Shown: positions 47,101 through 60,421 of the stretch, in pieces
Layout: the number at the start of each line of letters is the position of its first letter
Numbering within the stretch: position 1 is the stretch's first letter
Source of the DNA: Toxotes chatareus
Lineage: Eukaryota; Chordata; Actinopteri; Toxotidae
Length of the DNA stretch: 64,000 nt
Assembly: GCA_016801885.1 (NCBI GenBank)
Contig: CM028891.1
Span: forward strand, 19,213,517 to 19,277,516
Direction of reading: 5' to 3'
The notes under the pieces: generated by a model
What the model saw: only the letters and a program-made list of their open reading frames with translations
Databases searched by the model: none
Told to the model about the DNA's origin: nothing
Program-made: the position numbers and the translations under genes

Positions 47101-50100
47101 GACTCTTTGTCCTCATCCTCACCTGGACAGGTGTTTTTAATGACGGACTCTGGATCGCTTAGTTAGTGACGGCTTCTGTGTGTGTTCCCAGGATGCACGG
47201 CAGCACAGATGGTCCTCACTGTCCAGCTGAATAATCCCATCACGCACCACAACAGCAGAGGTCAGACAGTGGAGCTGAGCTTCAAGTGTGAACTTCAGAT
47301 GGAGCTGGAGGAGGCTGCTGGGAGAGTCTTCATGGTACCTGTCCGCCTGCACACCTGTCTCACAGGTGTCTTTTGGTTTACGTTTGTGTTTTGGCTTCTG
47401 GAGATCTCAGGCCTGTACTGTGAACCAGGTTTGACCCAGAAGCAATAACTGCAGAGTTGCATTCAGAAAAACCTCTGATCACCACCTTGGTATATTCCTC
47501 TCAGAAAATGAAGAGCTCCCCCTGTTGTCAGGACACAGGTGGTACAGTCCAGGCCCCCCCCTCTGCAGACAAACACAGTGGTAGATCCTACAGCAGGAAG
47601 AAACCACAGAGCAAGAGTCAGCTGAGGAGTGAGTGTGTCTGTGTTTATCCATGTTTCATGTTTCACGCCAACAAACATGAAACAACCACGAACTTTTCTG
47701 CTCACAGTTCAAACCGCAGTGAACACATGATGCACGTATGAATGAAGTGTGACCTGCTGTCCTGCAAATGTAACGTCTGTTTGTTTTGTCCAGTTTTGCC
47801 TCTGTCGTCTCCGAGCAGTGAGGACGACTCCTCCGTAACGAAGGTGACGTGGCTGAAGACGAGAGCTCGTTCAGAAATTTTAAAGATGAGCAGGTGAAGT
47901 TTTTCACTCGTCTGTTTTTGTCTCAGACTCCAGGAAAAAGCCGAGCGGAGTTTCTGTTTGATCAGATCAGACACTCGACTCCGACGTACGACTCAGGTCA
48001 GACGCTTCGCTGAGGTCAACACACCTTTCACTGTCCGTGTACATGGACACGGACCCGACCTCCATCAGACTCAGAACCACCACACACTCTGTCAGAACGG
48101 TCGGGTACAGGATGTTTCCTGTCACTGTTTCACAATAAAAGCCAGGTGAAGTGTTGTAATGTTGTGGCCTCAGCAGTAACATCCAGCTGTGATGCAGCTG
48201 TAGGACAGTGAGGCTGGTATCACACCACCAACAGTCACACACACACACACATGGTCGACATGAATCTGACCCGTCCGCGTTTCTGAAACTGTGACTCTCA
48301 GGTGTTCCTGTCGGGGCGGAGCCAGAGGTCACACAGGGACACACAGACGAGTCCGGAGGAGGCAGCTCTCGCTTACAACAGGTACACCTCATCTTTTATT
48401 GCTGCATGAGAGTGTCACCTGTTTCCTGCTTCTCACCTGTGTTTGCTCATTGTTTCAGGAAGCGTTCAGCAGTGACAGGAAGAGATCTGCTGCTGACTCA
48501 GGTTTTTATCTTTGGCTTCTCATCCATCTCTTTAAAAAAAATCCCTCCCTCATTTACTCGTCTTTCCTGATGAGCGGTTCTGTCTGTGTGAAGGCTACCT
48601 GTCAGACCAAACTGAGGGCACAACATCCCATAAAAGGAAGGTGGAGCCTCAGCCAGAAGGGGCGGAGTGTAACTCCGCCATGACAGGTGATTCATCGTTG
48701 ATTTCCTGTCGTGGTTACTGTTCATGTAAATTTGCTTCAGTGTTTGTACTGAATCTGCTGCTCACCTGGTCTTAGAGAGGTCACCTGAGGGGGTGGGGCC
48801 ATCTACAGATGAGGAGCTATTGGGTGGAGGGGCGGTGCCACACATAAAGACGGAGGAGCCTGTGAAGACACCAGAGACGGAGGAGGAGTCAGACGTGACT
48901 TCGGGCATCGCAGCTGCCTTCAAAACCTTCAAAACACAACTGGAGCAGAGCTTCACTGTCAGTACCTGCTCGGCTGTGAGGTCACTGATCACTGCTTCTG
49001 TCACTGGCATCATCTAATGAAGTCAACTGTTGTCAGGGCTGCTGGCAGAAGGCTGAACAGGAAGTCCTCCAGTCTCTGAAAGAGTGTCAGCAGCACACCT
49101 CATCGCTGCTCACAGCCGTCCATCAGCACAGGTACCACCACACGTGTACAGGTAACGCACAAACCTGCAGAGACACACAAGCACAGAGTCCCGAAGCAAC
49201 GTGACGTGAGGTAACGCACAGAACAGGAAGTTCCTGTGATGAAAACCGTGAGAACGTCAGTTTGAGCTTCTGCACTTTGTATTTGCAGGTTATTGCTGCT
49301 GCAGAGGTTTGAGAACAGCGTCACTGATCAGCTGAGCCGACTGGAAGAAAACTCGGCAAACCTGAGCTCCGTGAACACGCAGATCCTGGTACGAAGATCA
49401 GACCAGTCCCACAGGTCACAGTGCTGTGGGGGTGTGTGTGTGTGTGTGTGTGTGTGTGAGAATTAGAGTCAACAGTTTGAGAAAAGTTTAAGACAAACAG
49501 TGACGCTTCATTTCAGACAGACAGGTAGACAGACATATGAGAAATTTCAAAATTTAAGCCAAAAAGTTTTACTGTTTCAACAAAAACTTAATGGAGAAAA
49601 GAGGAGACATCTGCTTCTGTCCCCCTTTGTCTTCCAGAGTTTCTTCCAGTCTGAGATCCAGCGCCTGGCCTCGTTCTGTGACGAACACCTGCAGAGGTCA
49701 GTCTGACTTTTAGACTTTATAGACTTTATTCATCCCACAACGGGGAAATTTAGTAGTTACAGCAGCATATAGAAAAAGGTAGAAACGACAGTAAAAGAAA
49801 ATATAAAAATAACAATATACAATCCAAAACACAATGGAGAAAAACAAAGGCAAAAGTACTCAGATTATAAATATTATATACTATATACAAAAGGTGCTTG
49901 AGTCTTTGTAGTGAAAGTGACTGGTGATACATGTATGTCAACATAAAAACAGAATTATGGCAGTGCAGAGCAGTAGTAATATGTAACGTGCTTTCATTAT
50001 GTGTTGGCATTGTACAACCTCACAACTGTTGGGACATTTGATCCTCTTTATTATTAGGATCTGGATCAGACCTTTTCAGGCTGTTAGGATATGATTTAAA

Positions 50101-50401
50101 GCTGGTTTTATTCTGTCAGGACCTAGTTTGAATCCTAATCCAGATCCTGACAGGGTCTAGTTGAAACCTGATCAGACTGTCAGGATCTGGTTTACATTCA
50201 GATTGTGAAGATCTGGTTTTGACTGTTGGAATCCAGATTATGTCCTTCTACACTGTATGGATCTAGTTTGGATCTGTTCAGACCATTAAAATCCTGTTTG
50301 AATCTGGCTTAAATGTGTCTAAAGCTTGAGGATGTGGTTTCTGTTGCCGCAGGTTGAAATGTTTGGAGAATGGAGTGTCGAAGAATCTGTCCAACCAATG
50401 A
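44180..50401 (+). CDS. sycp2l: synaptonemal complex protein 2-like (sycp2l), about 680 aa, 24 exons
   Basis: Exons: 44180-44293, 44387-44500, 44587-44691, 45329-45353, 45451-45530, 45768-45856, 46021-46055, 46277-46419, 46507-46559, 46648-46693, 46763-46855, 47016-47088, 47192-47334, 47505-47628, 47794-47843, 47927-47996, 48302-48381, 48459-48501, 48606-48686, 48776-48957, 49037-49131, 49289-49388, 49638-49696, 50353-50401. The sum (2046 bp) is in frame to TGA. The first in-frame ATG is 44186; an upstream ATG ending at 43026 sits exactly at a splice donor (ATG|GTAAGG) and would add Met-Val-Gln. N-terminal ARM-like repeats are followed by the SYCP2 signature DYELQVSLSEALCRL, RVYTFPCLRAFLDS and EFWIDFNVGSG. 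A basic KRK lies near the middle and a coiled coil forms the last 120 residues. The family builds meiotic chromosome axes. Next to gcm2, as in human. Confidence 0.93.
45572..45711. repeat. minisatellite CCTGTCCTGTCCTCTCCTGGTCT
   Basis: Six to seven imperfect units of about 20-25 bp inside a sycp2l intron. Confidence 0.85.
49700..50040 (-). mobile_element. fish retroelement 3' fragment in the last sycp2l intron
   Basis: It begins GACTTTATTCATCCCACAACGGGGAAATT, a phrase recurrent in fish non-LTR elements or SINEs, and continues about 300 bp of A-rich sequence without coding. Orientation is inferred from the polyadenylation-like end at the low coordinate. Confidence 0.5.
50040..50335 (+). repeat. 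degenerate CAGGATCTGGTTTAAACCTG tandem repeat (sycp2l intron)
   Basis: About eight loose units such as GTCAGGATCTGGTTTACATT and TGTATGGATCTAGTTTGGAT. They are the same family and the same plus-strand orientation as in gcm2 introns 4 and 6. Confidence 0.75.
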
Positions 50402-52575
50402 AGACGGAGAGAAGAGCTCGTCCAATCAAGAAGAACCTTATAGATGTTTAAAGTTTTCACCTCAGATTTGTGATCTGGTTTCAGTCAGACCAAATCCTGA
50501 TCTGTTGGAAAAAAAGGGGATCACTGTCAGTCACCAGACTTCTTTCATATTTTGGTGATTTTTATGTTTTCATGTTTCCACTTGAGTTAAAGGAGCAGAT
50601 TCTCCTCTGAGGACAGAAAAAACTTTCTGAACAAAAAAAAAAATAAAGAATGAATTCAGTGAATTCAGTTTTCTTTGTTGTGGCACAAGGAAGTTACCAT
50701 GGTGACGGTTGTCTTTGACAGAGTGACTTTAATGGACCACAAGGTGGAGACAAACTCCAGTTAGGTCCAAGATTCAAAGATTTTCCCTGAGAACAGTGAG
50801 AAGCTTCTGAGACCACAGTGTCACTCAGCTCCAAAAATACATGAACAGAACCTGAAGAACACGATGTTGAATCAGAACTTCAGCCTCTGGTCGTGTCAGG
50901 AACCTGAACAGAACCTGATCAGAACCACGAGCGTGATCAAACCAGATTAACTGCTCTGTATGTAGAGAGGAGCTGAGTTTCCTGTAGTGAGAGTCCGAAC
51001 ATCCACGTGTGCATTTATACAGAATTTACTCTGATTTATTTTTCTCCTGTAAATCCACTGTTTCCTCATTTAGCGGCAGAAACTGAGTCAGAAGCAGGAG
51101 AAGCAGTAACAGCCGCACACTGATGAGGTCATCAGCTCAGACGTGTTAAACCTGTGCGTCAAACAATCTTCTTTCTTTTTTTTGTCTCCATCACTTGGAT
51201 CAGATTCTTTATCAGCTGTAACTTAACTTATAAAGGTGACTCTTCATCTGGTAAGTCAGGTTTATTGTCTCCTTGGACCTTTGACCTCCCGTCAGCGGGA
51301 CCAGAGTCAGTTTGGTCCAGGTCAAAGGTCCAGACTGAAACCAGGACCAACCAGCAGAGGAGTTTGTGTTTGTGGATCCAGCTGCTGGTTGTCAGGCAGC
51401 AAACTGACACCAGTGAAAAACAGCAAAATCCCCCAAAGAAAACAGAGAAAGAGACAACTAATGAGGCACAAATAGAGACCGGGAGGAGGGAGAGGAGGGG
51501 AGGGGAGGGTTGGAGACACGAGGGAGAGAGAGAAGCTCAGATGTTTCTCTCCTCTTTTTAACAGAAGAAAGAAAACCACCGGGAGACTTGGTTCTGTTTC
51601 TGGACTGAAGTGGAAGTGTAGTGGACAGTTGGTGGACAGACAGGGATGCTGATTGACTGAAGAGTTGCTGTTACTGTTGTTTTTTTTTTTCTTGTTGGAC
51701 TTTGATGGACAGGCAGAAAGACGGACTGATCTGGACCTGCTGAGACGTGACGGGTCGGTGATCACCAACGGCTAAAGGTCAGTGCAGCCACAGCTGAATC
51801 AGCTGGTTTCATATATAGTTTACTGGTTTCACTGGTGGCAGAAGTGTTCAGATCCTGTGTTTCAGAAAAAGCAGCAGTACAACTAAAGTAAAAGTTCAGT
51901 TAATGTAAAAATAAAACGGTGTCATCAGCGTAATGTTTCACAGTGACACAGAACCGGATTGTGTGATTTATCCAGATGCAGCAGTGAAAGGTTCAGGCTC
52001 AGCTTCAGGTTCAGGTTTAGACTCAGCTTCAGGCTCAGGCTCAGATTCATACAATGTTAAAATATATGTGATGTAATAAGAATTTTCATTTAGTTCTTGT
52101 TGGAGATTTGGCTCCTTCCTTTTTTACTGAATGTGTTAAATATATTTAGTAGCAGTGAAGGAGGAGCTGAGATTCATCTGTGGTTTTCCTTCCACTGTAT
52201 TTAGCCCACAGTCAGAACAGGTTCAGCTTCAGCTTCAGCTTCAGGTTCAGGTGTGATCTGAAGCGGACGACGAACAACGGTCACATCACTGAAACACCGA
52301 AACACTCAAACCTAAATAAAACCTACATTAACCCTGAGCTAAACCAACTTTAACCGAATCTGAAATTAAATGACACCTAAATCAAGCCTAAACTAAACTT
52401 AATCTCAACCTAATCTAAACCTCAACCACATGTCATCTGGAGATCTAAACTAAACCTGGAAGCATTCTAATCTAAGCTTAAACTGGATTTAGCCTGATCC
52501 TAACCGACATCACATCAACTTGGTTGTTTACTCGTTTCATCTGGTTATTTACTGGCTTGTGTGGTTCCAGTTGAG
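50402..52575. other. sycp2l 3' UTR, then gnal upstream region
   Basis: AATAAA at 50642-50647 is a likely sycp2l polyadenylation signal. A candidate noncoding first exon of gnal ends at 51777 (AAAG|GTCAGT). Its partner acceptor TTCCAG ends at 52570, five bases before the gnal ATG. No other gene was recognised; 52320-52510 is a loose AAACCTAA-type degenerate repeat. Confidence 0.5.
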
Positions 52576-55500
52576 ATGGGCTGTCTGGGAGGGAAGACAG
52601 AGGAGGAACGACTGGATGAAAAAGCGAAGAGAGAAGCCAACAAGAAGATCGAGAGACAGCTGCAGAAAGAGCGACAGGCTTATAAAGCTACACACAGACT
52701 GTTACTGCTGGGTGAGACACCTGTCTGTCTGAACACTTGTCTGTCTTCACATCTCTGTGTGCCTGTCTGACTGCCTGTTTGTCTGCAGGTGCAGGAGAAT
52801 CAGGTAAAAGCACCATAGTGAAGCAGATGAGGATTCTTCATGTCGACGGCTTCAACGCTGAGTGAGTCAAACCTGAAGCTGAGGTGAATCCTCGTTACTG
52901 TTGATAGACTCAGCTTCAGTCTTAACGACGTCGTCAACGACGCCACGTTCCAAACAGATTAATCAAAGCCTTTGTACTGCACACTGCTGAGGCCCAGGGT
53001 CTGTGCTGATCACACTGTAAGCCACCACAGCTGATCACTTGATCAATCATGACTGATCACATGCCTGATCAGAAAAGGAGCCAGTGCTGGAACCGTTCAA
53101 TCATGAGACGGTTTCATAAATCATCGCTCTGAAATCGTTTTCTTGAAGTGATGTCATTTTTTTGTAGTTCTGAAACAGGAAATAGTTTGTGGCTCCATAT
53201 TTGATGAAAACAAAGTGTGTGTTTTCCAGAGAGAAGCAGCAGAAGATTCAGGACATCAGGAAAAACGTGAAGGACGCCATCGTGGTAGGTCACACGGAGA
53301 GAGCATAATAACTCTGCTCACCTGCAGCAGCCAATCAGAGTGCTGTATATGTGTGGTTTCAGACCATCGTGTCGGCCATGAGCATGCTGACTCCGCCCAT
53401 CCCTCTTGGTAACCCTGGCAACCAGTTCAGAGTCGACTACATCAAGAGCATTGCGCCGCTGTCTGACTTTGAATACACAGAGGTACACACACACACACAC
53501 ACACAGGTAAAGCGTCTCAGCAGTGACGTCCATCAGGTGTTTGACCGTCTGTGTTGGTGAACCTGCAGCTGCTGAAGTTACAGACTGATGAAACTAACCT
53601 GTGCAGGTTGATGATGATGGTACAACTGTTGATGAGGAACACAAAAGGAATTTAGTGGTGAACAAACAGTAAAAAGCTGCAGGTGGCGTCTCACCTGTTG
53701 TCAGTCGTTACCAGGTGAGGTGGTGTGACATCTCCCTGGTCTCATCATGTGACTGCACTTAGCTGAACTAAAGAGGTGAACTGTTCCTTTAAAGCAGCAC
53801 CAGGAGAGTTGGTTAAGAGTTTGTTTGTTTTAATGATGTTAATGACATGATGTAACGAGTTAACCACACAGGACACACACACACACCTGAAACACTGTCT
53901 GTGTGTGTGTGTGTCTCACCTGAGGCCTCATTATCCAAACATCTCCAGTCTCTGAGGACAACAAAGAGACAAAACAAGCGTCTTCCTGTGTCTCCTCTTA
54001 ACTCACGTCTTCAGTCTTTTTTCCTGTTGTCTCTGACGCTGCTGCTGATTGGTCGACTGGATACACACACTTTCAGGTGCGGTCACAGCTGTCCGGTCAG
54101 AGGACGTCACGGCGTTTACCTGACAGAATACATGTGACTGCTAAGTAATAAAGAGAAGCTGCAGACAGAGGCTCTCCATAGACTTTAATGTGTGCTGTTA
54201 TTATAAGTTACAGGTGGCACAGGTATGAACCACAGTACAGAGGCAGGAAGGTCCTCCAGCGCCACCTTCAGGACAAACTATCTGCTCTGCCGCTCAGACT
54301 CAGGGTTAAATCAGAGAAATAAAAGCTACAGCCACTGAGCCTCTGACCACTCAGACTGTTACAGATTAAAACTTCATCTGTGTTTCACCTGAAGTCTGAA
54401 CTCACCTGAGTTTAATGTGTCAGGTGTGTCAGGTTTTATGTGTCTTATTAGATTTTACCCCAGTTTTTCTCTCATGTTCCTAAATGTTGTGGTTTTTCTT
54501 CTGCAGTGGACAGTCAGTCAGATCAGTGTGCAGCCTGTGGGGGACACTAACAGGACTTTACACTCCGTCTGTCTTCGTCTGTCTGTCAGGAGTTCTTTGA
54601 GCATGCTCAGAAGCTGTGGGAGGACGATGGTGTGAAGGCGTGTTTTGAACGCTCCAATGAGTATCAGCTGATCGACTGTGCGCAGTAGTAAGATCACACA
54701 TGACATTACACAGTTTTACATTCATGACCTGGAAGCTAAAACTGTAACCGTGTAACACGTATGTAAATCTGCCACATTAAAGAGGCACTGTGAAAGTTTG
54801 ATGTGTTGGACTGATCAAGCCCCGTCACTCAGACCACGTCCAGGTGGATCAGTCAGGACGGTCCACTGACCACGACGGTCCCACACAGCTCAGGGACGGG
54901 GGGGCAAGACAGGAAGTGCTGTCACCCTAAGTGTGTGTGTGTGTGTGTGTCGCAGCTTCCTAGACAGGTTGGACTCAGTCAGGAGGACAGATTACACACC
55001 TACTGACCAGGTAACAAATTGACCAATGAGCTTGCAGCATCCCTGATGACTCATCTGTTACCAGGATCACCGAAACAACATCTTCTCCTTCTTCTTCTTC
55101 TCCTGCAGGATTTGTTGCGTTGCAGAGTTTTAACTTCAGGGATTTTTGAAACCAGGTTTCAGGTGGACAAGGTCAACTTCCAGTGAGTGTCTCTGTCCAC
55201 CCCCTGCCCCAATCTCCTGTCTCCTCTACCTGACAGCTGCTTTTCTAGTTTGGGTGGAAATGAAAAATGTTTTGTGGAAGTCAAAGTTCACAGAACTGAT
55301 CAGTTAAACCAAAACTCCCAGAAAGCATTGCTGTACGTTGTGTTCTATCCAATCACAGCCCTGAAAACAAGCTGCAGCTGATCAGATCAGATTCATTCAG
55401 CAGCCGCAACAACTACAGTTTTTATTGTTTGCATCTTCATGGGAACAGCAACAGAGGCTCATGGGTATTGTAGTATTTAGGCCCTGATTGGACAGAACCT

Positions 55501-57051
55501 GCAGCGTGGTCCGCCTGCCTGTCTCTCTGCCTGTCTCACAGAGACTGTTACTGCTCCATACTGACGGTTCACACTGTGTCTTCAGCATGTTTGACGTGGG
55601 AGGACAGAGGGACGAGCGGAGGAAGTGGATTCAGTGCTTCAATGGTGAGAAAAACATTGTGAGACGTGTCAGAGGAAGTGACCTCAGATCTGAGTCGGCT
55701 CACGTGGTTCTTCTTCTCCTCTGGGTTCAGATGTAACCGCCATCATCTTTGTGGCAGCGAGCAGCAGCTACAATATGGTGATCAGAGAGGACAACTCCAC
55801 CAATCGGCTGCGAGAATCTTTGGACCTCTTCAGATCCATCTGGACCAACAGGTTCATCACTTCACCCACACTGCTTTCTGATTGGCCAGAGCAAGCCATC
55901 TCTGGTTTGTGATTGGCTGCGATTAACCCTCCCTTCTCTGTGATTGGCTGCAGGTTTCTGAAGACCATCTCTGTGATCCTGTTCCTGAACAAACAGGATG
56001 TACTGGCTGACAAGATCCTGGCAGGAAAATCGAAACTGGAGGATTATTTCCCTGAATACAACAACTACCAAGTACCTGCAGACGGTATAAACACACAGAT
56101 ACAGAGACACAGGGTGGAGCTGTGGAGCTCTGACACACATGTTCTGCTCCGCCACGTTTCTGAGGAACAGCTTTCACTTTCACCGCATCGTGTTTTAGCC
56201 GCTGTGGTTCACGTGATCATCTTCTGAACAAGGACACGTTAAAGATCAAACCTCTCACACGGTTTTATTTCAGTAACTGTTCGAACGATCCAGTGATTCA
56301 CTGACGACCCCGCACATTTATCTGCCGACCCTTTGAAGGGGCCCGACCCTCAGGTTGGGAAGCAGTGGAATAAACTATCTGCCTGTATATGAAGTAGTTA
56401 CAGCAGCTCCACCTGCTGCTGAAGCACTGGTGACTCAGGATCAATGATCTGATCTGAGGTCAGACGTGTGCTGATACTGCAGAGGGATTTTGTGTCGTAT
56501 CTAAATATTTTTCGATTGCTGCACTTCGGTGCAGGATGTGAGAATAAAACTCACGTCCGTGCGTTTGTTTCCAGGTGTTCCAGATGCTGATGAAGACCCC
56601 AGAGTGACTCGAGCCAAGTTCTTCATCAGAGACGAGTTTCTGGTAAAAACAGTTTCAGTTGTTCTCGTGTTAGTAATGACAGTCAGGAGCAAAGCACCAG
56701 GTTTACATGTGTGTCACAAAACGCTGAAACTGACCTGCTGAGGCAGAAACATCGAACAGGAGGAGCAGGTAAAAGGTGAAATCAGGAACAGGTGAGTGGG
56801 GGGTGGGGAGGAGTCAGGGCCGGGGTCACTGCAGGTCAGGATGAGAGAATGACATGTTGAAACTGACACGTGGACACTGACACGTGAACTCTCCCGTCTC
56901 TCAGAGGATCAGCACAGCGAGCGGCGATGGGAAACATTACTGCTACCCTCACTTCACCTGTGCCGTCGACACTGAGAACATCCGCCGCGTATTCAACGAC
57001 TGTCGTGACATCATCCAGCGCATGCACCTGCGGCAGTACGAACTCCTCTGA
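52576..57051 (+). CDS. gnal: G protein alpha subunit, Gs/Golf class (gnal), 378 aa, 12 exons
   Basis: Exons: 52576-52711, 52789-52861, 53230-53284, 53363-53482, 54590-54687, 54956-55010, 55109-55182, 55586-55644, 55731-55851, 55954-56084, 56575-56642, 56905-57051. All are GT-AG and in frame to TGA. Intact motifs: MGCLGG with Cys3 (lipid site), P-loop GAGESGKS (about 46-53), the arginine of RCRVLTSG (about 185; cholera-toxin site), DVGGQ with catalytic Gln (about 211), NKQD (276-279), TCAVDT, and C-terminal RQYELL, which contacts receptor. NVKDAIVTIVSAMS and DYIKSIAPLSDFEY match GNAL rather than GNAS; human GNAL is 381 aa. It couples olfactory, dopamine D1 and adenosine A2A receptors to adenylyl cyclase at the plasma membrane. 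A splice acceptor five bases before the ATG implies a noncoding first exon. Confidence 0.97.
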
Positions 57052-58480
57052 TTGGCCACTGCCCCACCCCACCCCCATGGACAGAGACAAGCAGCTAATC
57101 TGATGTCTAATCAACGCTGATAGCTGATCAATACTGATAGATCCTGATATATTTATACCTTTATGATCTGTTATATCACACACAGTTCACATGAGCTGTG
57201 ATTGATTAGGACAGATTTAAAACATCTGTGCCTTTCTTTTCTTTCTGTATTTCTGCCTGATTCAGGCATTGTGGGTAGTGTAGTTCTGATGTTGAAGGGA
57301 GCATGAGGTCAGTTTTACCTGCCCCTGTAGGTAAACCTCACACAGCCTGTCTGTCATATGGGAGGGGGCGGGGCTTATAGAGCTAGTTCAGACTTAATAA
57401 CCTAAATAAAAGGAATCTAAATATATTTTTTCATGTTTCTGAGCACTGAGTACATTATTATCTTTTCCCTGATTGGCTTTATTCATACTCTTTTTATGTT
57501 TCTGGGTTTATTTATACCTGACAGATCAGAAAGTGAGTGAGCCCATAGTGAAATGTCCCTCAGCAGAGTTAGACAGATTCCATCCAACACTTCGTTTTTT
57601 CTAACCGTAGAATCTGAACAACTTTCCTGTAAAAAAGTGACATTAAAGAGTTTTTATGTGAAGGTTCTGATTTGCTGTTTTCTGCTGAACAGACGGACGA
57701 GCTGTAAAAACTCGGAGCCTTTAAAGCCTAAGTTGTACGACTGTTCAAACATCAGACCGAACACTCAGAGCGTCCTCTCTCCTTCATGACTGATGATGAT
57801 GATGATGATGATGATGAATTCTCAGCTGTTGGACGAACTGATCAATAACTGGGTGCAGATTTAATCCTTTTCTGCTGGTTAATCCATCCATTGATTTTTA
57901 TGCTGAGTTATATTCATTAAAAATAACTGTAAAAAGCTGAAAATGTATTAAAATGATTAATGGTAATAACTGAAAAATTATGCTCATCACAGCTTCAGGT
58001 ACTTTTACACACTATCACAGGTGAGTTCATTACGGCCTTTCACTCTCTGGAGATGAGTCAGTGTTAAAGAATCTGAGACCTGCAGGTGACCACCTCCTCT
58101 ACACGGTGATAAACACCTGTTTAAACCATCACTCATTCATAAATGAACAGGATTTTACAGGTGAAGAACTCGTTTGGACATTTATCACCAGACTGAGCAG
58201 GTTTTCACAGAAACAGACTCAACATGTGCACGTATGTTCTGCGACAGGTAAGACTCATAACCATCCGGTGGAACTTCACTGTAAAGAGGAGGGACATTCA
58301 GAGGCAGCTTCCCGGACAGTTCGGTCATTTTTAAAGAAAAAGTCTGAAACTGTGGCAGCAGCTTCTCCGCCGGGAGTATCTGCTCAGACACCGAGCTCAT
58401 TCAGAACTTCATATCAGAAATGATCGTTTTTAGCTTCAGGGAAACATCAGCTGATTCTGTGTTCCTGTAAACTAACACAG
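57052..58480. other. gnal 3' UTR and spacer
   Basis: AATAAA at 57405-57410 is a plausible gnal polyadenylation signal, about 350 bases past the stop. A (GAT)n run lies at 57791-57817. No further gene was seen. Confidence 0.6.
57791..57817. repeat. (GAT)n microsatellite
   Basis: Nine GAT units. Confidence 0.9.
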
Positions 58481-59420
58481 CTCCGGTCTTAAACCAGGAC
58501 TCGGTCAGAGACCGCGGGCCGGAGGACGCGGACCTGCTGCAGTCCGCGTTCAGCTCCGGGGAGCACACGTCTGACTCATCAGTGAATAATCACCGGGTAC
58601 ACCGGGATCTGGACCCCGCGGTGCCTGTCCGCCTCGTCCGGTCGACGGTCCAGCTTCGCAGGTGACCACAACGCAGACAGGTGAACAACCGGGCAGCAGA
58701 CCCGGTCACCGGAGGAGGGCGCATGCGTGGGAGGTGCTGCTCCGTCGCCGTCGGAGGATGTTTGGCGCGCTGCCTGCGTGCTCCTGCAGTGTGCGTGTGC
58801 TGGCGCAAAGCGCGGCCTTCCGCTCGGTGCTCGTCCTCATCAACAACAACAACAACAACAACAACAATCGGACAAAGTGTTTCCCGGCTCCCGGTGCGCT
58901 GACACACCCCGAGGAACACACTAACCCCGGGCCTCTGTGACGGTAAGCGCCCGCTCCCCCGGCCCCGCGCTCTCCTCGTCACCTCGCTCCGGCTCCGTTT
59001 CCGCGGGGATGTCTGCGCGCTCTCGAGCCGTTCATGGCCGCTCGAGCTCCGTCTCGTTCGTGTCGCCGAGGCCGCGGCGCCGCCGCTGCTCGCGTGCCTG
59101 TGTGTCGGGCCCGGGGACGGCGGAGCACGCGGCCCGCTCTCAGTCCGGCCGATGATGGTGGTCAGCAGGCATACCGGAGACACTCCGTGTGTGGGACAGT
59201 TACCGGATAAACGCCATTTTGTGTGAGAGCGGAGTCGCAGGCCGGACTGTCCGCCATTTAACAAAAACACCGAGTTTCACCACAAATACCAACAAGTGTC
59301 GTTAAACACCAACAGTTACCGTGAACGTGGCGGTTACCGACCCGGTGTCTCAGTAAACACCACTCAGCCGTTATGGTCCCGGGGAGGCTAATCTGTCCGC
59401 CGGTAACGTTTACGTTTTTT
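58480..59420 (+). promoter_or_regulatory. CpG-island promoter and noncoding exon 1 of zbtb14
   Basis: CG dinucleotides are dense from about 58490 to 59400 (for example CGAGGCCGCGGCGCCGCCGC), unlike the rest of the window. A 5' splice site GACG|GTAAGC follows 58942 and is a good candidate for the end of an untranslated first exon that joins to the acceptor at 60421. A (CAA)n run lies at 58841-58867. Long frames here on both strands reflect high GC. The exact start site cannot be set from sequence alone. Confidence 0.65.
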
Positions 59421-60421
59421 TAACGTTAAGTTAGCATATTAGCTCCCTTAAGTTACATGCTAGCTTCACAGGCTAACGGGAGGCTCTTCGGTGAACACAG
59501 CTGCCGTTACACCACACGAAAACCCCGTTACACCGTTAACCATCCGCTCGCGCACTTCCTAGTTTACAGTTCTAACGGTTCGATCAGGATCTGGTGACCT
59601 TTAAACTATCGCTAGCCTCGAAGCAGCTGTTAGCCCGTTAGCTTGGCCCGTCTGTGTCCGGTTTAACTGATCCGGTCTGAGTAGAAACGGGACTTTGTGT
59701 CCGTTAACGTTGCAGGTCCGGGTTTAAACCCAGTCAGCGGAGGTTTACAGGTAAAACAGGACCAGGTGAGTGAGGTAATACGAGAATATTATTCAAATAA
59801 ACTGTGGAAGCTCGATGCTAATAAGTAGCCTGCCTGTCCTCTCTGTTCAGTTAAAGGCTTCATAAAGCGTGCACACGCTCTGGTGCGCGTGTCCGCGCTA
59901 GAAAGAGGTACATGAACTACTTGCAAACGGACGGGGGTTGGGTGGGTAAACGCAGCCTCTGAGCACGGCACTCACCCTGCAGCTCACCTGGACACCTCCC
60001 AGGTGAATGTTAAAGAAGCAGGAGACCACTGACAGACATGAGACGGAGACAGGCTGCAGTGTGAGCCAGTGACCGGCGGCTGTCCATCCATGGAGCTGAT
60101 CCAGCTGCTGTTAATGGGACAGTTTGACCATGTGGACGCAGAATAAGTCCCCCTGTCCTGTGCCCTGTCTGATTCCTCTGATGAATCAAAGGAAGTATTA
60201 CATCACGTGACTGACTGATAAAAACATGCAAACATAACAAAGATCATCCAGTTAAATCATCTGTGAATGATGAAGTGCTGAGGCGGTGTCTCTAACCCTG
60301 TAATATATTCACTAGTTCACACGGGATTGCACGTTTTACATCTGTGTCAGTACTGACCTGCTGCTTCTTACAGCTGATGTGTCTGTGTCCTCTCACTCAG
60401 TGTTGTGTCTTCTGTGCACAG
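59421..60421 (+). other. zbtb14 intron 1, no other gene seen
   Basis: Ordinary intronic sequence running from the CpG island to the acceptor TGCACAG at 60415-60421. Confidence 0.6.

Noticed and set aside
47844..47893. Extension of the sycp2l exon ending at 47843 to an alternative donor at 47893
   Set aside because: The frame stays open but then joins the next exon out of phase with the better-looking TPGKSRAEFLFDQIRHSTP frame; kept the shorter exon.
58590..59270. 226-codon minus-strand frame and overlapping plus frames in the CpG island
   Set aside because: High GC removes stop codons by chance; composition is Arg/Ser/Pro-rich on every frame and the region is better explained as the zbtb14 promoter and untranslated exon.
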